A stretch of 38,410 bases of DNA from Woeseiaceae bacterium (GTDB lineage Bacteria > Pseudomonadota > Gammaproteobacteria > Steroidobacterales > Woeseiaceae). A program made the position numbers and the translations under genes. Location: positions 1 to 38,410 of the forward strand of contig JASJBE010000044.1 in the NCBI GenBank assembly GCA_030066655.1. Direction: 5' to 3'. The notes under the pieces were generated by a model. The model ran no database searches. It was given only the letters and a program-made list of their open reading frames with translations, and was not told where the DNA came from. Shown one piece after another: positions 16,538 to 24,331 of this stretch (position 1 is its first letter; every line of letters starts with the position of its first letter).

Positions 16538-18475
16538 ATGAGCGAGAATCCGATACTGTGGCAGCCGAGCCTCGAGCGCCGTCGGCGATCGTACCTGTAC
16601 CGGTTCATGACGCAGCAGGGATTCAAGCAGTACGCGGATCTTCACAGCTGGTCCGTGCGGCATCCCGACGCTTTCTGGGCGGCGTTCGCACAGTTCGCCG
16701 ACATCCGCTTCTCGAACCAGGCCGATAGCGTCATCGACGGCCGTGACAACATGCGCCATGCGCGCTTCTTCAACGGCGCAACGCTGAATTACGCCGAGCA
16801 CCTGCTGGCTGAGGCCGACGACCGGACCGCCATCATTGCGATCGACGAGACGGGCAGGCGACGCGAGATCAGCCGCAGCGACCTGAAGCGAAGTGTCGAG
16901 GCATTCGCAACGGGGCTGCGTCGCGCCGGTGTCACTCGCGGCGACCGTGTCGCCGGCTATCTGCCGAATTGCCCCGAGGCGATCATCGCGATGCTTGCGA
17001 CGACGAGTGTCGGGGCCGTCTGGTCATCGTGCTCGCCCGATTTCGGCGCCAACGGCGTCGTCGACCGATTCGGCCAGATCGAGCCGCGCGTCTTCGTGAC
17101 AGCGGATGGCTACTACTACGGCGGCAAGACGCTGGACAGCCTCCCGGTCGTTGCCGAGATCATCGACCGTATCCCGTCCGTTGAGACCACCGTCGTCGTG
17201 CCGTTTCTGGTCGATGGGCCTGCGTCTGAAATGCCGCCGAACGCGGTGTCGCTAGACGCGTTTGTCCAGGTCGGCGAGCCGCTGGAGTTCGAGCAGGTCG
17301 CATTCGACCATCCGTTGTTTGTCATGTTTTCGTCAGGGACGACCGGCGTTCCGAAGTGCATCGTGCACGGACACGGCGGCACGCTGATTCAACACCTGAA
17401 GGAACATCGGCTGCATACGGACCTGTATGACGATGACTGCCTGTTCTACTTTACGACCTGCGGCTGGATGATGTGGAACTGGCTCGTCAGCGCTTTGGCG
17501 AGCGGCACCCGCCTGATGCTCTACGACGGCTCGCCGTTTGCCGATGATGGCCACATTCTCTGGAAAGCGGCCGAGTCGGAGAACGTCAGCGTCTTCGGCA
17601 CAAGCGCGAAGTACCTCTCGGCGCTCGAGAAGGCCGGCATTCGTCCCAGGGAGCATTACAACCTGACCGATCTACGCGCTGTACTGTCGACCGGGTCCCC
17701 GCTGTCGCCGGACAGTTTCGACTTTGTCTACGACGCGATCTCGCCGGACGTCCAGCTGTCTTCGATCGCCGGCGGTACTGACATCCTGAGCTGCTTCGTC
17801 CTGGGCAATCCGCTGTTACCGGTAAGATGCGGTGAAATCCAGAGCGCCGGCCTCGGTATGGATGTGCAGATTCTCGATGATGAGGGCCAACGGGTATACG
17901 GGCAGCAGGGAGAGCTTGCCTGCTGCACGCCGTTCCCGTCGCAGCCCGTCGGTTTCTGGGGCGACGCTGACGGTAGTCGCTACACGTCGGCCTATTTCGA
18001 GCGTTTTCCGGGGATCTGGGCGCACGGCGACTTCGCGGAGGAGACCGCCAACGGCGGCTTCCTCATCACGGGCCGCTCAGATGCCGTCCTGAACCCGGGA
18101 GGCGTTCGGATCGGCACGGCCGAAATCTATCGCCAGGTCGAGAGCCTCGACGAGATCCTCGAGAGCATCGTCGTTGGCCAGGACTGGGCAGACGACGTTC
18201 GGGTTCTGCTCTTTGTTGTCGTTCGAGACGGCGTTGTCCTCGACGACGAGCTTAAGCAAAAGATCAAGGCGACGATCCGCAGCAATACGACACCGCGCCA
18301 CGTCCCGGCAAAGATTATCGCCGTTCCGGAGATTCCGCGAACGAAGAGTGGCAAGATCGTGGAACTGGCTGTGCGTGATGTCATTCACGGACGGCCGGTC
18401 AAGAATACCGAGGCGCTGGCGAATGCGGATGCGCTTGATCATTTCAGGGAACTCGACGAACTGCAGGACGCCTGA
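16538..18475 (+). CDS. aacS: Acetoacetyl-CoA synthetase
   Basis: A 645-residue ANL-superfamily enzyme that activates acetoacetate to acetoacetyl-CoA with ATP. It carries the phosphate-binding loop SSGTTGVPKCIVHG (from about residue 265), the aacS-characteristic CGWMMWNWLVSALASG and FGTSAKYL segments, GELACCTPFPSQPVGFWGD, and the C-terminal catalytic Lys606 in RTKSGKIVE. N-terminal LWQPSLERRRRSYLYRF is also typical of this enzyme rather than acetyl-CoA synthetase. Cytoplasmic. Its TGA overlaps the ATG of the thioesterase gene by one base, so the pair is translationally coupled. It would serve ketone-body, leucine or poly-hydroxybutyrate carbon use. Confidence 0.95.
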   Translation: MSENPILWQPSLERRRRSYLYRFMTQQGFKQYADLHSWSVRHPDAFWAAFAQFADIRFSNQADSVIDGRDNMRHARFFNGATLNYAEHLLAEADDRTAIIAIDETGRRREISRSDLKRSVEAFATGLRRAGVTRGDRVAGYLPNCPEAIIAMLATTSVGAVWSSCSPDFGANGVVDRFGQIEPRVFVTADGYYYGGKTLDSLPVVAEIIDRIPSVETTVVVPFLVDGPASEMPPNAVSLDAFVQVGEPLEFEQVAFDHPLFVMFSSGTTGVPKCIVHGHGGTLIQHLKEHRLHTDLYDDDCLFYFTTCGWMMWNWLVSALASGTRLMLYDGSPFADDGHILWKAAESENVSVFGTSAKYLSALEKAGIRPREHYNLTDLRAVLSTGSPLSPDSFDFVYDAISPDVQLSSIAGGTDILSCFVLGNPLLPVRCGEIQSAGLGMDVQILDDEGQRVYGQQGELACCTPFPSQPVGFWGDADGSRYTSAYFERFPGIWAHGDFAEETANGGFLITGRSDAVLNPGGVRIGTAEIYRQVESLDEILESIVVGQDWADDVRVLLFVVVRDGVVLDDELKQKIKATIRSNTTPRHVPAKIIAVPEIPRTKSGKIVELAVRDVIHGRPVKNTEALANADALDHFRELDELQDA

Positions 18476-18981
18476 TGGGCAAGGAACAACCGACAACCGG
18501 CGACGTCGTTTACGGAGGTGCCATCCTCGACGAGTGGATCGACGTCAACGACCACATGAACGTCGCTTACTACGTGCTCGCCTTCGACCTCGCCATTGAC
18601 GGGATCTGGCAGCAGCTCGGAATAACGCAGGACTATATTCGCGAACGCAGGCTGTCCACATTCGCCGTGGAATCCCACATCGAATACCTGCGCGAGCTGC
18701 GAGCGTCGGAGCCGATCGTCATTACGACGCAGGTGCTCGCTTTCGATCAAAAGCGGATACACCAGTTCCTGCGCATGTATCACGCGGACGACGGGTTCCT
18801 GGCGGCGACGTCGGAATGGATGAACCTGCACGTGGATCTGAACACTCGCCGGGTAAGCAACTGGCCTGGCGACGTGCTTGAGAACCTCGAGACGTTTTTC
18901 AGACGGCAGCAATGCCACGACTTGCCGGACCGGGCCGGACGACGTATTGGTATCAAGACGCCGATCAAGGCCGTCTACTAG
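18475..18981 (+). CDS. Hotdog-fold acyl-CoA thioesterase
   Basis: A 168-residue protein with the 4HBT hotdog signature WIDVNDHMNVAYYVLAFD, in which the Asp/Asn-x-x-H-M-N...Y pattern carries the catalytic acid, followed by VESHIEYLRELRASEPI. It closely resembles the thioesterase-like proteins and C-terminal domains found with carnitine dehydrogenase (betainyl-CoA thioesterase type), but no carnitine genes are nearby. It is translationally coupled to acetoacetyl-CoA synthetase, so a role in CoA-ester balance of that pathway is plausible. The C-terminus after about residue 145 is basic and poorly conserved. Confidence 0.85.
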   Translation: MGKEQPTTGDVVYGGAILDEWIDVNDHMNVAYYVLAFDLAIDGIWQQLGITQDYIRERRLSTFAVESHIEYLRELRASEPIVITTQVLAFDQKRIHQFLRMYHADDGFLAATSEWMNLHVDLNTRRVSNWPGDVLENLETFFRRQQCHDLPDRAGRRIGIKTPIKAVY

Positions 18982-19002
18982 CGTTAGTGAAAGGATGAAC
19001 CT

Positions 19003-20487
19003 ATGAGCGCCTACATTCTTGCCATCGACCAGGGAACCAGCAGCAGCAGGACCGTGATCTTCGACGGCGACCTGAGCCCGATCGCCAGCGCGCAGCAGGA
19101 GTTCGAGCAATTCTATCCGTCGCCGGGATGGGTCGAACACGAGCCCGAGGAGATCTGGTCTTCCGTCAGTTCCGTCAGCAAGGCGGCGATGCAAGACGCG
19201 GGCGTCGGCGCGAGTGACATCGCTGCGATCGGTATCACCAACCAGCGAGAGACGGCGCTGGTCTGGCGGCGAGATACCGGCGAGTGTATCCACAGGGCCA
19301 TCGTCTGGCAGGACAGGCGCACGGCGGACCTGTGCGAACGCTTGCGCGCCGACGGACACGAGCCTGACGTCACTCGCCGTACGGGCCTCAAGCTGGATCC
19401 CTATTTTTCGGCGACCAAAGTTGCCTGGATGCTCGACAACGTTGATGGTGCCCGCGCATTGGCTGAAGAAGGGCAGCTGGCGTTCGGGACCGTGGACGCT
19501 TTCCTGCTTTGGCGCCTGACGGACGGCGCTGTGCATGCGACGGACATCAGCAACGCGTCTCGAACCCTGCTGTTCAACATTCACGACCAGTGCTGGGATG
19601 AGTCGCTGCTCGACCTCTTCTCGATACCGATGTCGATGATGCCGGACGTGCGCGACTGCGCCGACGACTTTGGAGAGACGCGCTGCGATCTGTTTGACGC
19701 GCCCGTACCGATCAGCGGCATCGCGGGCGACCAGCAGGCGGCGCTGATCGGGCAGGCCGGATTCGCGGAGGGCGTCACCAAGAGCACCTACGGCACCGGG
19801 TGTTTCGTCATCGCGAACACCGGCACCGAGGCCCGGCCGTCCCACAACCAGCTGCTGACAACGATCGCGAGTCGAATAGACGGCGAGACGACGTATGGCC
19901 TCGAGGGCTCGGTGTTCGTTGCGGGTTCTGCGATCCAGTGGCTGCGTGACGAACTGCAGATTATCGAGAAGGCCTATGAGACGGAGCGAGTCGCGGAACA
20001 GACGGGCATCGTTGACGATGTAGTAGTCGTGCCGGCGTTCGCCGGTCTCGGTGCGCCGTACTGGGATCCGCACGCGCGCGGAGCCGTGTACGGCCTCAGT
20101 CGTGGCAGCGGCAGGAAGCAACTGATAACCGCGACGTTGCAGGCCGTCGCCTACCAGACCCGCGATCTTATCCGCGCCATGGCCGAGGACGGCGTCACGC
20201 CGAAGGTCATTCGCGTCGACGGCGGCATGGTTGCGAACAACTGGTTCCTGCAGTTCCTCGCCGACATCCTGGACATCCCGGTAGAACGACCGACCAATGT
20301 CGAGTCGACGGTGCTCGGCGCCGCCTGTCTTGCCGCCTATCGTTCCGGACTGGTTACACGAATGCAGGATCTTGAGGCGTTGTGGCAGCGGGATCGTCTT
20401 TTTGAGCCGGACATGGACGATCGGCGGCGGCAGGCGCTGCTGGCTGGCTGGGACGATGCGGTGCGTCGGACGAACAGCGCCAATTGA
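19003..20487 (+). CDS. glpK: Glycerol kinase
   Basis: A 494-residue FGGY-family kinase that phosphorylates glycerol to glycerol 3-phosphate. Motifs include LAIDQGTSSSRTVIFD (phosphate 1), ITNQRETALVW, the glycerol-site SNASRTLLFN, ISGIAGDQQAALIGQ, and the FGGY family signature AGLGAPYWDP with GAVYGLSRGSGR. Length matches GlpK exactly. An AAAGGATG ribosome site precedes the ATG. It sits 21 bases after the thioesterase gene, probably as the last gene of the aacS transcript. No glpF or glpD is present nearby. Confidence 0.96.
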   Translation: MSAYILAIDQGTSSSRTVIFDGDLSPIASAQQEFEQFYPSPGWVEHEPEEIWSSVSSVSKAAMQDAGVGASDIAAIGITNQRETALVWRRDTGECIHRAIVWQDRRTADLCERLRADGHEPDVTRRTGLKLDPYFSATKVAWMLDNVDGARALAEEGQLAFGTVDAFLLWRLTDGAVHATDISNASRTLLFNIHDQCWDESLLDLFSIPMSMMPDVRDCADDFGETRCDLFDAPVPISGIAGDQQAALIGQAGFAEGVTKSTYGTGCFVIANTGTEARPSHNQLLTTIASRIDGETTYGLEGSVFVAGSAIQWLRDELQIIEKAYETERVAEQTGIVDDVVVVPAFAGLGAPYWDPHARGAVYGLSRGSGRKQLITATLQAVAYQTRDLIRAMAEDGVTPKVIRVDGGMVANNWFLQFLADILDIPVERPTNVESTVLGAACLAAYRSGLVTRMQDLEALWQRDRLFEPDMDDRRRQALLAGWDDAVRRTNSAN

Positions 20488-20782
20488 TGCTCGGCCATGT
20501 TAGGGGGCGCTCCCGCGCTGCGATGCCGGGTGTTGAGCCCGGTTCGGGTTTCGTGGCCTCATCGCGTTGCCTGGCCCACGGACTCCCGCCGTGCTGTGCC
20601 TTGACGACCCGCAAAGCCTGCTCCGGAATCCAGTGGTTCATCGTCTCGCCTGCCTCATGAAACAGGCGAAAGTTTCCGCAGGGCTCGTTAAGAAATTCGA
20701 AAGATCCGATGACAGTTTTGTTTTACTTGACTGGCTGAGTCGTCCGCACAATGATGCGTCGCTGCCGTAAACAAAGCTTAAG
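20488..20782. other. Intergenic region before the kinase cluster
   Basis: 295 bases between glpK and the first kinase gene. A weak hairpin (CCGGG with CCCGG around a 7-base loop, 20526-20542) might end the glpK transcript but lacks a T run. The last 100 bases are notably AT-richer than the flanks and contain the best promoter candidate. A TTG-started 67-codon frame (20567-20770) is open here but not convincing as a gene. Confidence 0.45.
20727..20755 (+). promoter_or_regulatory. Candidate sigma-70 promoter of the kinase/motor cluster
   Basis: TTGACT (5 of 6 to the -35 consensus) is followed after 17 bases by AATGAT (4 of 6 to the -10). It sits in an AT-richer stretch and would start RNA at about 20761-20763, some 20 bases before the first kinase codon. 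The -35 box also begins a small inverted repeat GACT-ggctg-AGTC. Position is right; sequence match is moderate. Confidence 0.35.
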
Positions 20783-22066
20783 TTGCCGACATTGCTACGA
20801 GCCAGGCAAAGACTGGATAAATACAAGATCGAGGGGCGCATCGCCTCGGGTCCGCTCGCGGATGTCTACCGGGCCTACGACACGATTCACAAGCAGCGCG
20901 TCGCGCTCAAGATTCCGCGTGCCGACGGGCTGGTCGGCGAAGACGAGTTCATGCATGAGGTCAAGGTGGCCGTCAAACTCCGCCACCCGAACATTCTGCC
21001 CGTCATCAACGCGAGTTACATCGACGACCAATTCGTCATTGCCATGGAACTCGGTCTCGAGTCCCTCGGCGACCGGATTGAGCGGCGCATTTCGACGGCG
21101 AGGGCGATGGACCTGTCGGGTCAGGCGCTGGCGGCAGTCGCATTCGCGCACGAAAAGAAGATCATCCACTGCGATATCAAGCCCGAGAACTTCATTCTGT
21201 TCGACAACAACCGTCTCAGGCTGACCGATTTCGGCTTCGCCAAGCTGAGCCTTCGTACGATCAAGGCATCCGGGTCCGGCACGATTGACTACATCGCACC
21301 CGAGCAGGCCATGGGCAGACCGATGTTCCAGTCCGACGTATTTTCGCTCGGACTGGTCATTTACCGACTGCTGTCCGGGAAGCTGCCTGAGTGGCCGTTC
21401 GAGTGGCCGCTCGAGGGTTTCGATCGGCTCAAAGCACGCGTCCGGCCGGAGATGATCGACATCCTGAAAAAGGCCATACAGCTCGACCCGAAGGACCGGT
21501 TCCACGACGCCATGCAGATGCAGGCGGCCTTCGACGGCCTGCACCTGCAGGCGAGGCGGCAGAAGGCGGCCTCGTCCGGAAAATCCGTCGGCAGTTCAAG
21601 GCCCGAGTCGGCGTGGCGGGAATTCCAGAAGGAATTCAAGGACCAGCTGCAGACCAACCACCGCTGTCGTCGTTGCGAGGGGCCGGTTTCCGAGAGCATG
21701 CAGGCCTGTCCCTGGTGCGGTATCGACAGCCCGACGCAGGGCACGACGTCCGACTTCGCGTCGAGCTGCCCGCGATGCGAACGCGGCGTCAAGAACGACT
21801 GGGACTACTGCACCTGGTGCTACGGGCCCGGCTTCGAGCCCGAGACCAATCGCCGATACCCGGATAAGCGCTACACGGCAAAGTGCCAAAATGCGGACTG
21901 CGGCGGCCCTCTGATGCCTTTTATGCGGTACTGTCCGTGGTGCCGGAGGAAGGTCAAGCAGAAATGGAAGCTGAAGCGCACAAGAGAGACATGCATCGCC
22001 TGCGGCTGGGGCGTCAGTCGGAAGTACTGGAAATTCTGTGCCTGGTGCCGGGAACCGTTGCGCTAG
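20783..22066 (+). CDS. Ser/Thr protein kinase with four C-terminal zinc ribbons
   Basis: A 427-residue soluble kinase, TTG start (the only one after an upstream stop, apart from a TTG three codons later). The kinase domain (about 12-255) has a glycine loop that is degenerate (ASGPLADVY), ATP lysine Lys43 in VALK, the catalytic loop HCDIKPEN (Asp131), DFG at 149-151 and an intact APE at 172-174. The catalytic loop has HCD instead of HRD, so this is a non-RD kinase, usually not activated by loop phosphorylation. After a linker rich in charged residues come four zinc ribbons, each ending in C-x-W-C: Cys295/298-309/312, 329/332-343/346, 368/373-384/387 and 404/407-419/422. No membrane segment. 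It opens the cluster and is followed by a PP2C gene. Zinc-ribbon kinase plus PP2C plus vWA matches the TerY-P type triads in principle. Confidence 0.9.
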   Translation: MPTLLRARQRLDKYKIEGRIASGPLADVYRAYDTIHKQRVALKIPRADGLVGEDEFMHEVKVAVKLRHPNILPVINASYIDDQFVIAMELGLESLGDRIERRISTARAMDLSGQALAAVAFAHEKKIIHCDIKPENFILFDNNRLRLTDFGFAKLSLRTIKASGSGTIDYIAPEQAMGRPMFQSDVFSLGLVIYRLLSGKLPEWPFEWPLEGFDRLKARVRPEMIDILKKAIQLDPKDRFHDAMQMQAAFDGLHLQARRQKAASSGKSVGSSRPESAWREFQKEFKDQLQTNHRCRRCEGPVSESMQACPWCGIDSPTQGTTSDFASSCPRCERGVKNDWDYCTWCYGPGFEPETNRRYPDKRYTAKCQNADCGGPLMPFMRYCPWCRRKVKQKWKLKRTRETCIACGWGVSRKYWKFCAWCREPLR

Positions 22067-22092
22067 CGTGACGATCGACGGCGTCGTGTCCC

Positions 22093-22914
22093 ATGCCATC
22101 TAAACCCAGCATCCTGATGGAGACCGAGGCCGCGGAGACGCGTCACTTCGACATGGCGGGCGGCGACATCGTCGCGTACACGGCCCGCGCACCGGACAAA
22201 CTGACGGTCAACGAGGACACCGTCGGTGTTCTGCGCATCGGCGACAGTGCAGCCGTACTCGCGCTGGCTGACGGCGCCGGCGGCATGCCGGCCGGAAAGA
22301 AGGCGTCCCAGACGGCCGTTGAGACCTTCCTGTATTCGGTGGCCACGGGTGAGGAAGAAACCCTGCTGGGGTCGGTCATGCGGTCGATCGAGAAGGCCAA
22401 CCAGGCGGTTCTAAGCATGTTGAATGGTTCGGCGACAACGCTGACCATCGTTACGATCGAGGACAATCGTATCCGGACATTCCAGGTCGGCGACTCCGAG
22501 GCGCTGGTCACCGGCCAGCGCGGCAAGCTCAAGCTCTACACGATCCCGCATTCTCCGACCGGCCTCGCCGTCGAGGCCGGCTATCTCGATGAGGAGGGCG
22601 CGCTGTACCACCCCGACAGGCACCTGGTCTCGAACTTCGTCGGTTCGATGGACATGACGATCGACGTGGGGGGGGAGCTCGCGCTCAGCCCGCTTGACAC
22701 GCTCGTGATCGCGAGCGATGGCCTGACGGACAACCTGTTTCGGCATGAAGTCATCGACATGGTCAGGACCGGGCCCATAGACGCCGCGCTCGAACGCCTG
22801 ACCGCGGTCGCCAACGGCCGCATGCGGGACGGCGCAACGGGTCTGCCAAGCAAGCCGGACGACCTGTCGATCATGCTGTTTCGCAAGCACAAAAAGTCCA
22901 GAAATCGTACCTGA
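22093..22914 (+). CDS. PP2C-family Ser/Thr phosphatase
   Basis: A 273-residue PPM/PP2C phosphatase, cytoplasmic. The metal-binding motifs are recognisable: VNEDT (Glu41/Asp42), LALADGAGGM (Asp60-Gly61), GSATTLTIVTI, FQVGDSEALV, IASDGLTDN and the final KPDDLSIML aspartates. The canonical N-terminal arginine position and the acidic metal ligands appear conserved, so activity is likely. It begins 26 bases after the kinase gene. The pair gives the cluster both a writer and an eraser of Ser/Thr phosphorylation. No sensory domain is attached. Confidence 0.93.
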   Translation: MPSKPSILMETEAAETRHFDMAGGDIVAYTARAPDKLTVNEDTVGVLRIGDSAAVLALADGAGGMPAGKKASQTAVETFLYSVATGEEETLLGSVMRSIEKANQAVLSMLNGSATTLTIVTIEDNRIRTFQVGDSEALVTGQRGKLKLYTIPHSPTGLAVEAGYLDEEGALYHPDRHLVSNFVGSMDMTIDVGGELALSPLDTLVIASDGLTDNLFRHEVIDMVRTGPIDAALERLTAVANGRMRDGATGLPSKPDDLSIMLFRKHKKSRNRT

Positions 22915-23123
22915 ACGCTAGTTCCTCGCAGCAACGGTTTGTTACGTGATTGCTATTGATCGAGCATCGACGTCGGTTTATGGTCGAGTGACGGTCAACC
23001 AGGGCGCCGGGCTGGACGTTTTACGTTAAATCAACGGAACTGATTGATTCCTCAGGGACTCCAACAGATTACGTCGATTAACGCTCGCCGGCCCAGTCCG
23101 GCGCTCTCTAAAGGCACGCAATC

Positions 23124-24323
23124 ATGACAGACACAAACAGGCACGTCGGAAACTGGCCCACGCTTGCGAGTACCCTGGTTTTCGCTGCGTTGTTTGCGGC
23201 AGGCTGCAAAACGACGCCGGTCATCACGCCGCCTGGCGGGGGTGGAATGAGCCCGCCGTCTGGCGGCATGCCGGCTCCACCGTCGCCGCCCAGCGGCGGC
23301 TCGTCTGGCGGTTCGCAGAGCCCGCCCAGCGGTGGATCCAGTGGCGGTTCCCAGAGTCCGCCGAGCGGTGGCTCCAGCGGCGGTTCCCAGAGCCCGCCGG
23401 GCGGGGGTTCGTCTGGCGGTTCCAGCGGCCCATCGGGCGGAGCGAGCGGCGGCATGTCCGGTGGTTCCAGTGGCGGTATGTCCGGTGGTTCCAGCGGCGG
23501 TGGCAATTCACCGTCGGGAGGCGAGAGCGGCGGCTCCACCGGTGGCGTCGGTCAGTTCCCGCAGGTCGGCCTTCCGGACGGCTTCCCGATGCCCGGCGGC
23601 GGCGCCGGCGACGGTGGTGAAGGCGGCACGGGCGAGCCCGGGGAGGGCGATGCTGACGGAGACGCCGACGGCGACGGCGACAGCCAGAGTGAGTGTGGCG
23701 ACACCGGCGTACTGCCCGGTGGCGTTGGCGGCATGGGCCAGGCCGGCGAATGTCTCGGCGGCGGTGGCGGCAGCTCGGACAGTGACGCGGAAGCGTCGTC
23801 CAGCGGCGAAGCCGGCGGCGCCGGTGCCGAAGGAGGAGAGTCCGGCGGCGACCAGGCCGGTGGCGGCACGCTGGGCACGGGCGGCGCTGGCGGCGTCGGA
23901 GAGTTCCCCGAGGAGTCGGACGCAGAACGCGCGGAGCGCCTCGGCCGCGAGCTGGAAGAGTCTATCGGCGGTTTCGACGAAGTATTAACGGACGAACAAC
24001 GCGAGGTCACGTCAGTGGGCCGAAACACCGAGGGCTTCGGCGGCGGTGACGGAGGCTCGGGCGGAGGCGGCATCAGCCTCGGTGAGCAGGGCAGCGGCTC
24101 CGGTGGTGCGGTCGCCGTGGCAAACCCACCGCAGGCGCCCCGCGAAGCGTCGACCGCTGGTATGACACAAGAGGAAATTCGTGAGCGCACCCCCGAAGAT
24201 ATCCCGATCATCGTCGATGACGATATCGTCGCGCGACAGCTCCGCGAGGTGGCGCTCGCTGAAGAAGATCCTGAGCTGCGGGAGCGGTTGTGGGAAGAGT
24301 ATCGGAAGTATAAAGGTCTGTAG
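23124..24323 (+). CDS. Glycine-rich low-complexity lipoprotein-like protein
   Basis: A 399-residue protein with a signal sequence ending LFAAGC; Cys28 is a plausible lipidation site, although Ala instead of Leu at -3 makes the lipobox weak. Residues 36-260 are almost entirely Gly, Ser, Pro and acidic residues, including a 12-residue repeat PPSGGSSGGSQS. Two more ordered, charged helical parts follow: about 268-302 (DAERAERLGRELEESIGG...) and the C-terminus (about 342-399) with EEIRERTPEDIPIIVDDDI and LREVALAEEDPELRERLWEEY. It resembles flexible tethers or adhesin-like spacers. Preceded by a 209-base gap, so it may have its own promoter; the next gene starts 8 bases after it. No enzymatic motif. 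Confidence 0.8.
   Translation: MTDTNRHVGNWPTLASTLVFAALFAAGCKTTPVITPPGGGGMSPPSGGMPAPPSPPSGGSSGGSQSPPSGGSSGGSQSPPSGGSSGGSQSPPGGGSSGGSSGPSGGASGGMSGGSSGGMSGGSSGGGNSPSGGESGGSTGGVGQFPQVGLPDGFPMPGGGAGDGGEGGTGEPGEGDADGDADGDGDSQSECGDTGVLPGGVGGMGQAGECLGGGGGSSDSDAEASSSGEAGGAGAEGGESGGDQAGGGTLGTGGAGGVGEFPEESDAERAERLGRELEESIGGFDEVLTDEQREVTSVGRNTEGFGGGDGGSGGGGISLGEQGSGSGGAVAVANPPQAPREASTAGMTQEEIRERTPEDIPIIVDDDIVARQLREVALAEEDPELRERLWEEYRKYKGL
23286..23429 (+). repeat. 36-bp coding tandem repeat
   Basis: Three consecutive 36-bp units each encode PPSGGSSGGSQS, and a fourth diverged unit encodes PPGGGSSGGSSG. The DNA copies differ mainly at third positions, so the repeat is old or under selection at the protein level. 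Copy number could vary between strains. Confidence 0.8.
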
Positions 24324-24331
24324 GAGGCAAC

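Noticed and set aside
18439..20121. 560-codon minus-strand frame opposite the thioesterase and glpK
   Set aside because: Both plus-strand genes are unmistakable, and the minus translation has no recognisable domain.
20567..20770. 67-codon TTG-started frame just before the first kinase gene
   Set aside because: No ribosome site, no motif, and it overlaps the best promoter candidate; the minus strand is equally open there.
23286..23429. Tandem repeat as a possible CRISPR array
   Set aside because: Units are contiguous without spacers and encode an in-frame Gly/Ser/Pro repeat within a long coding region.
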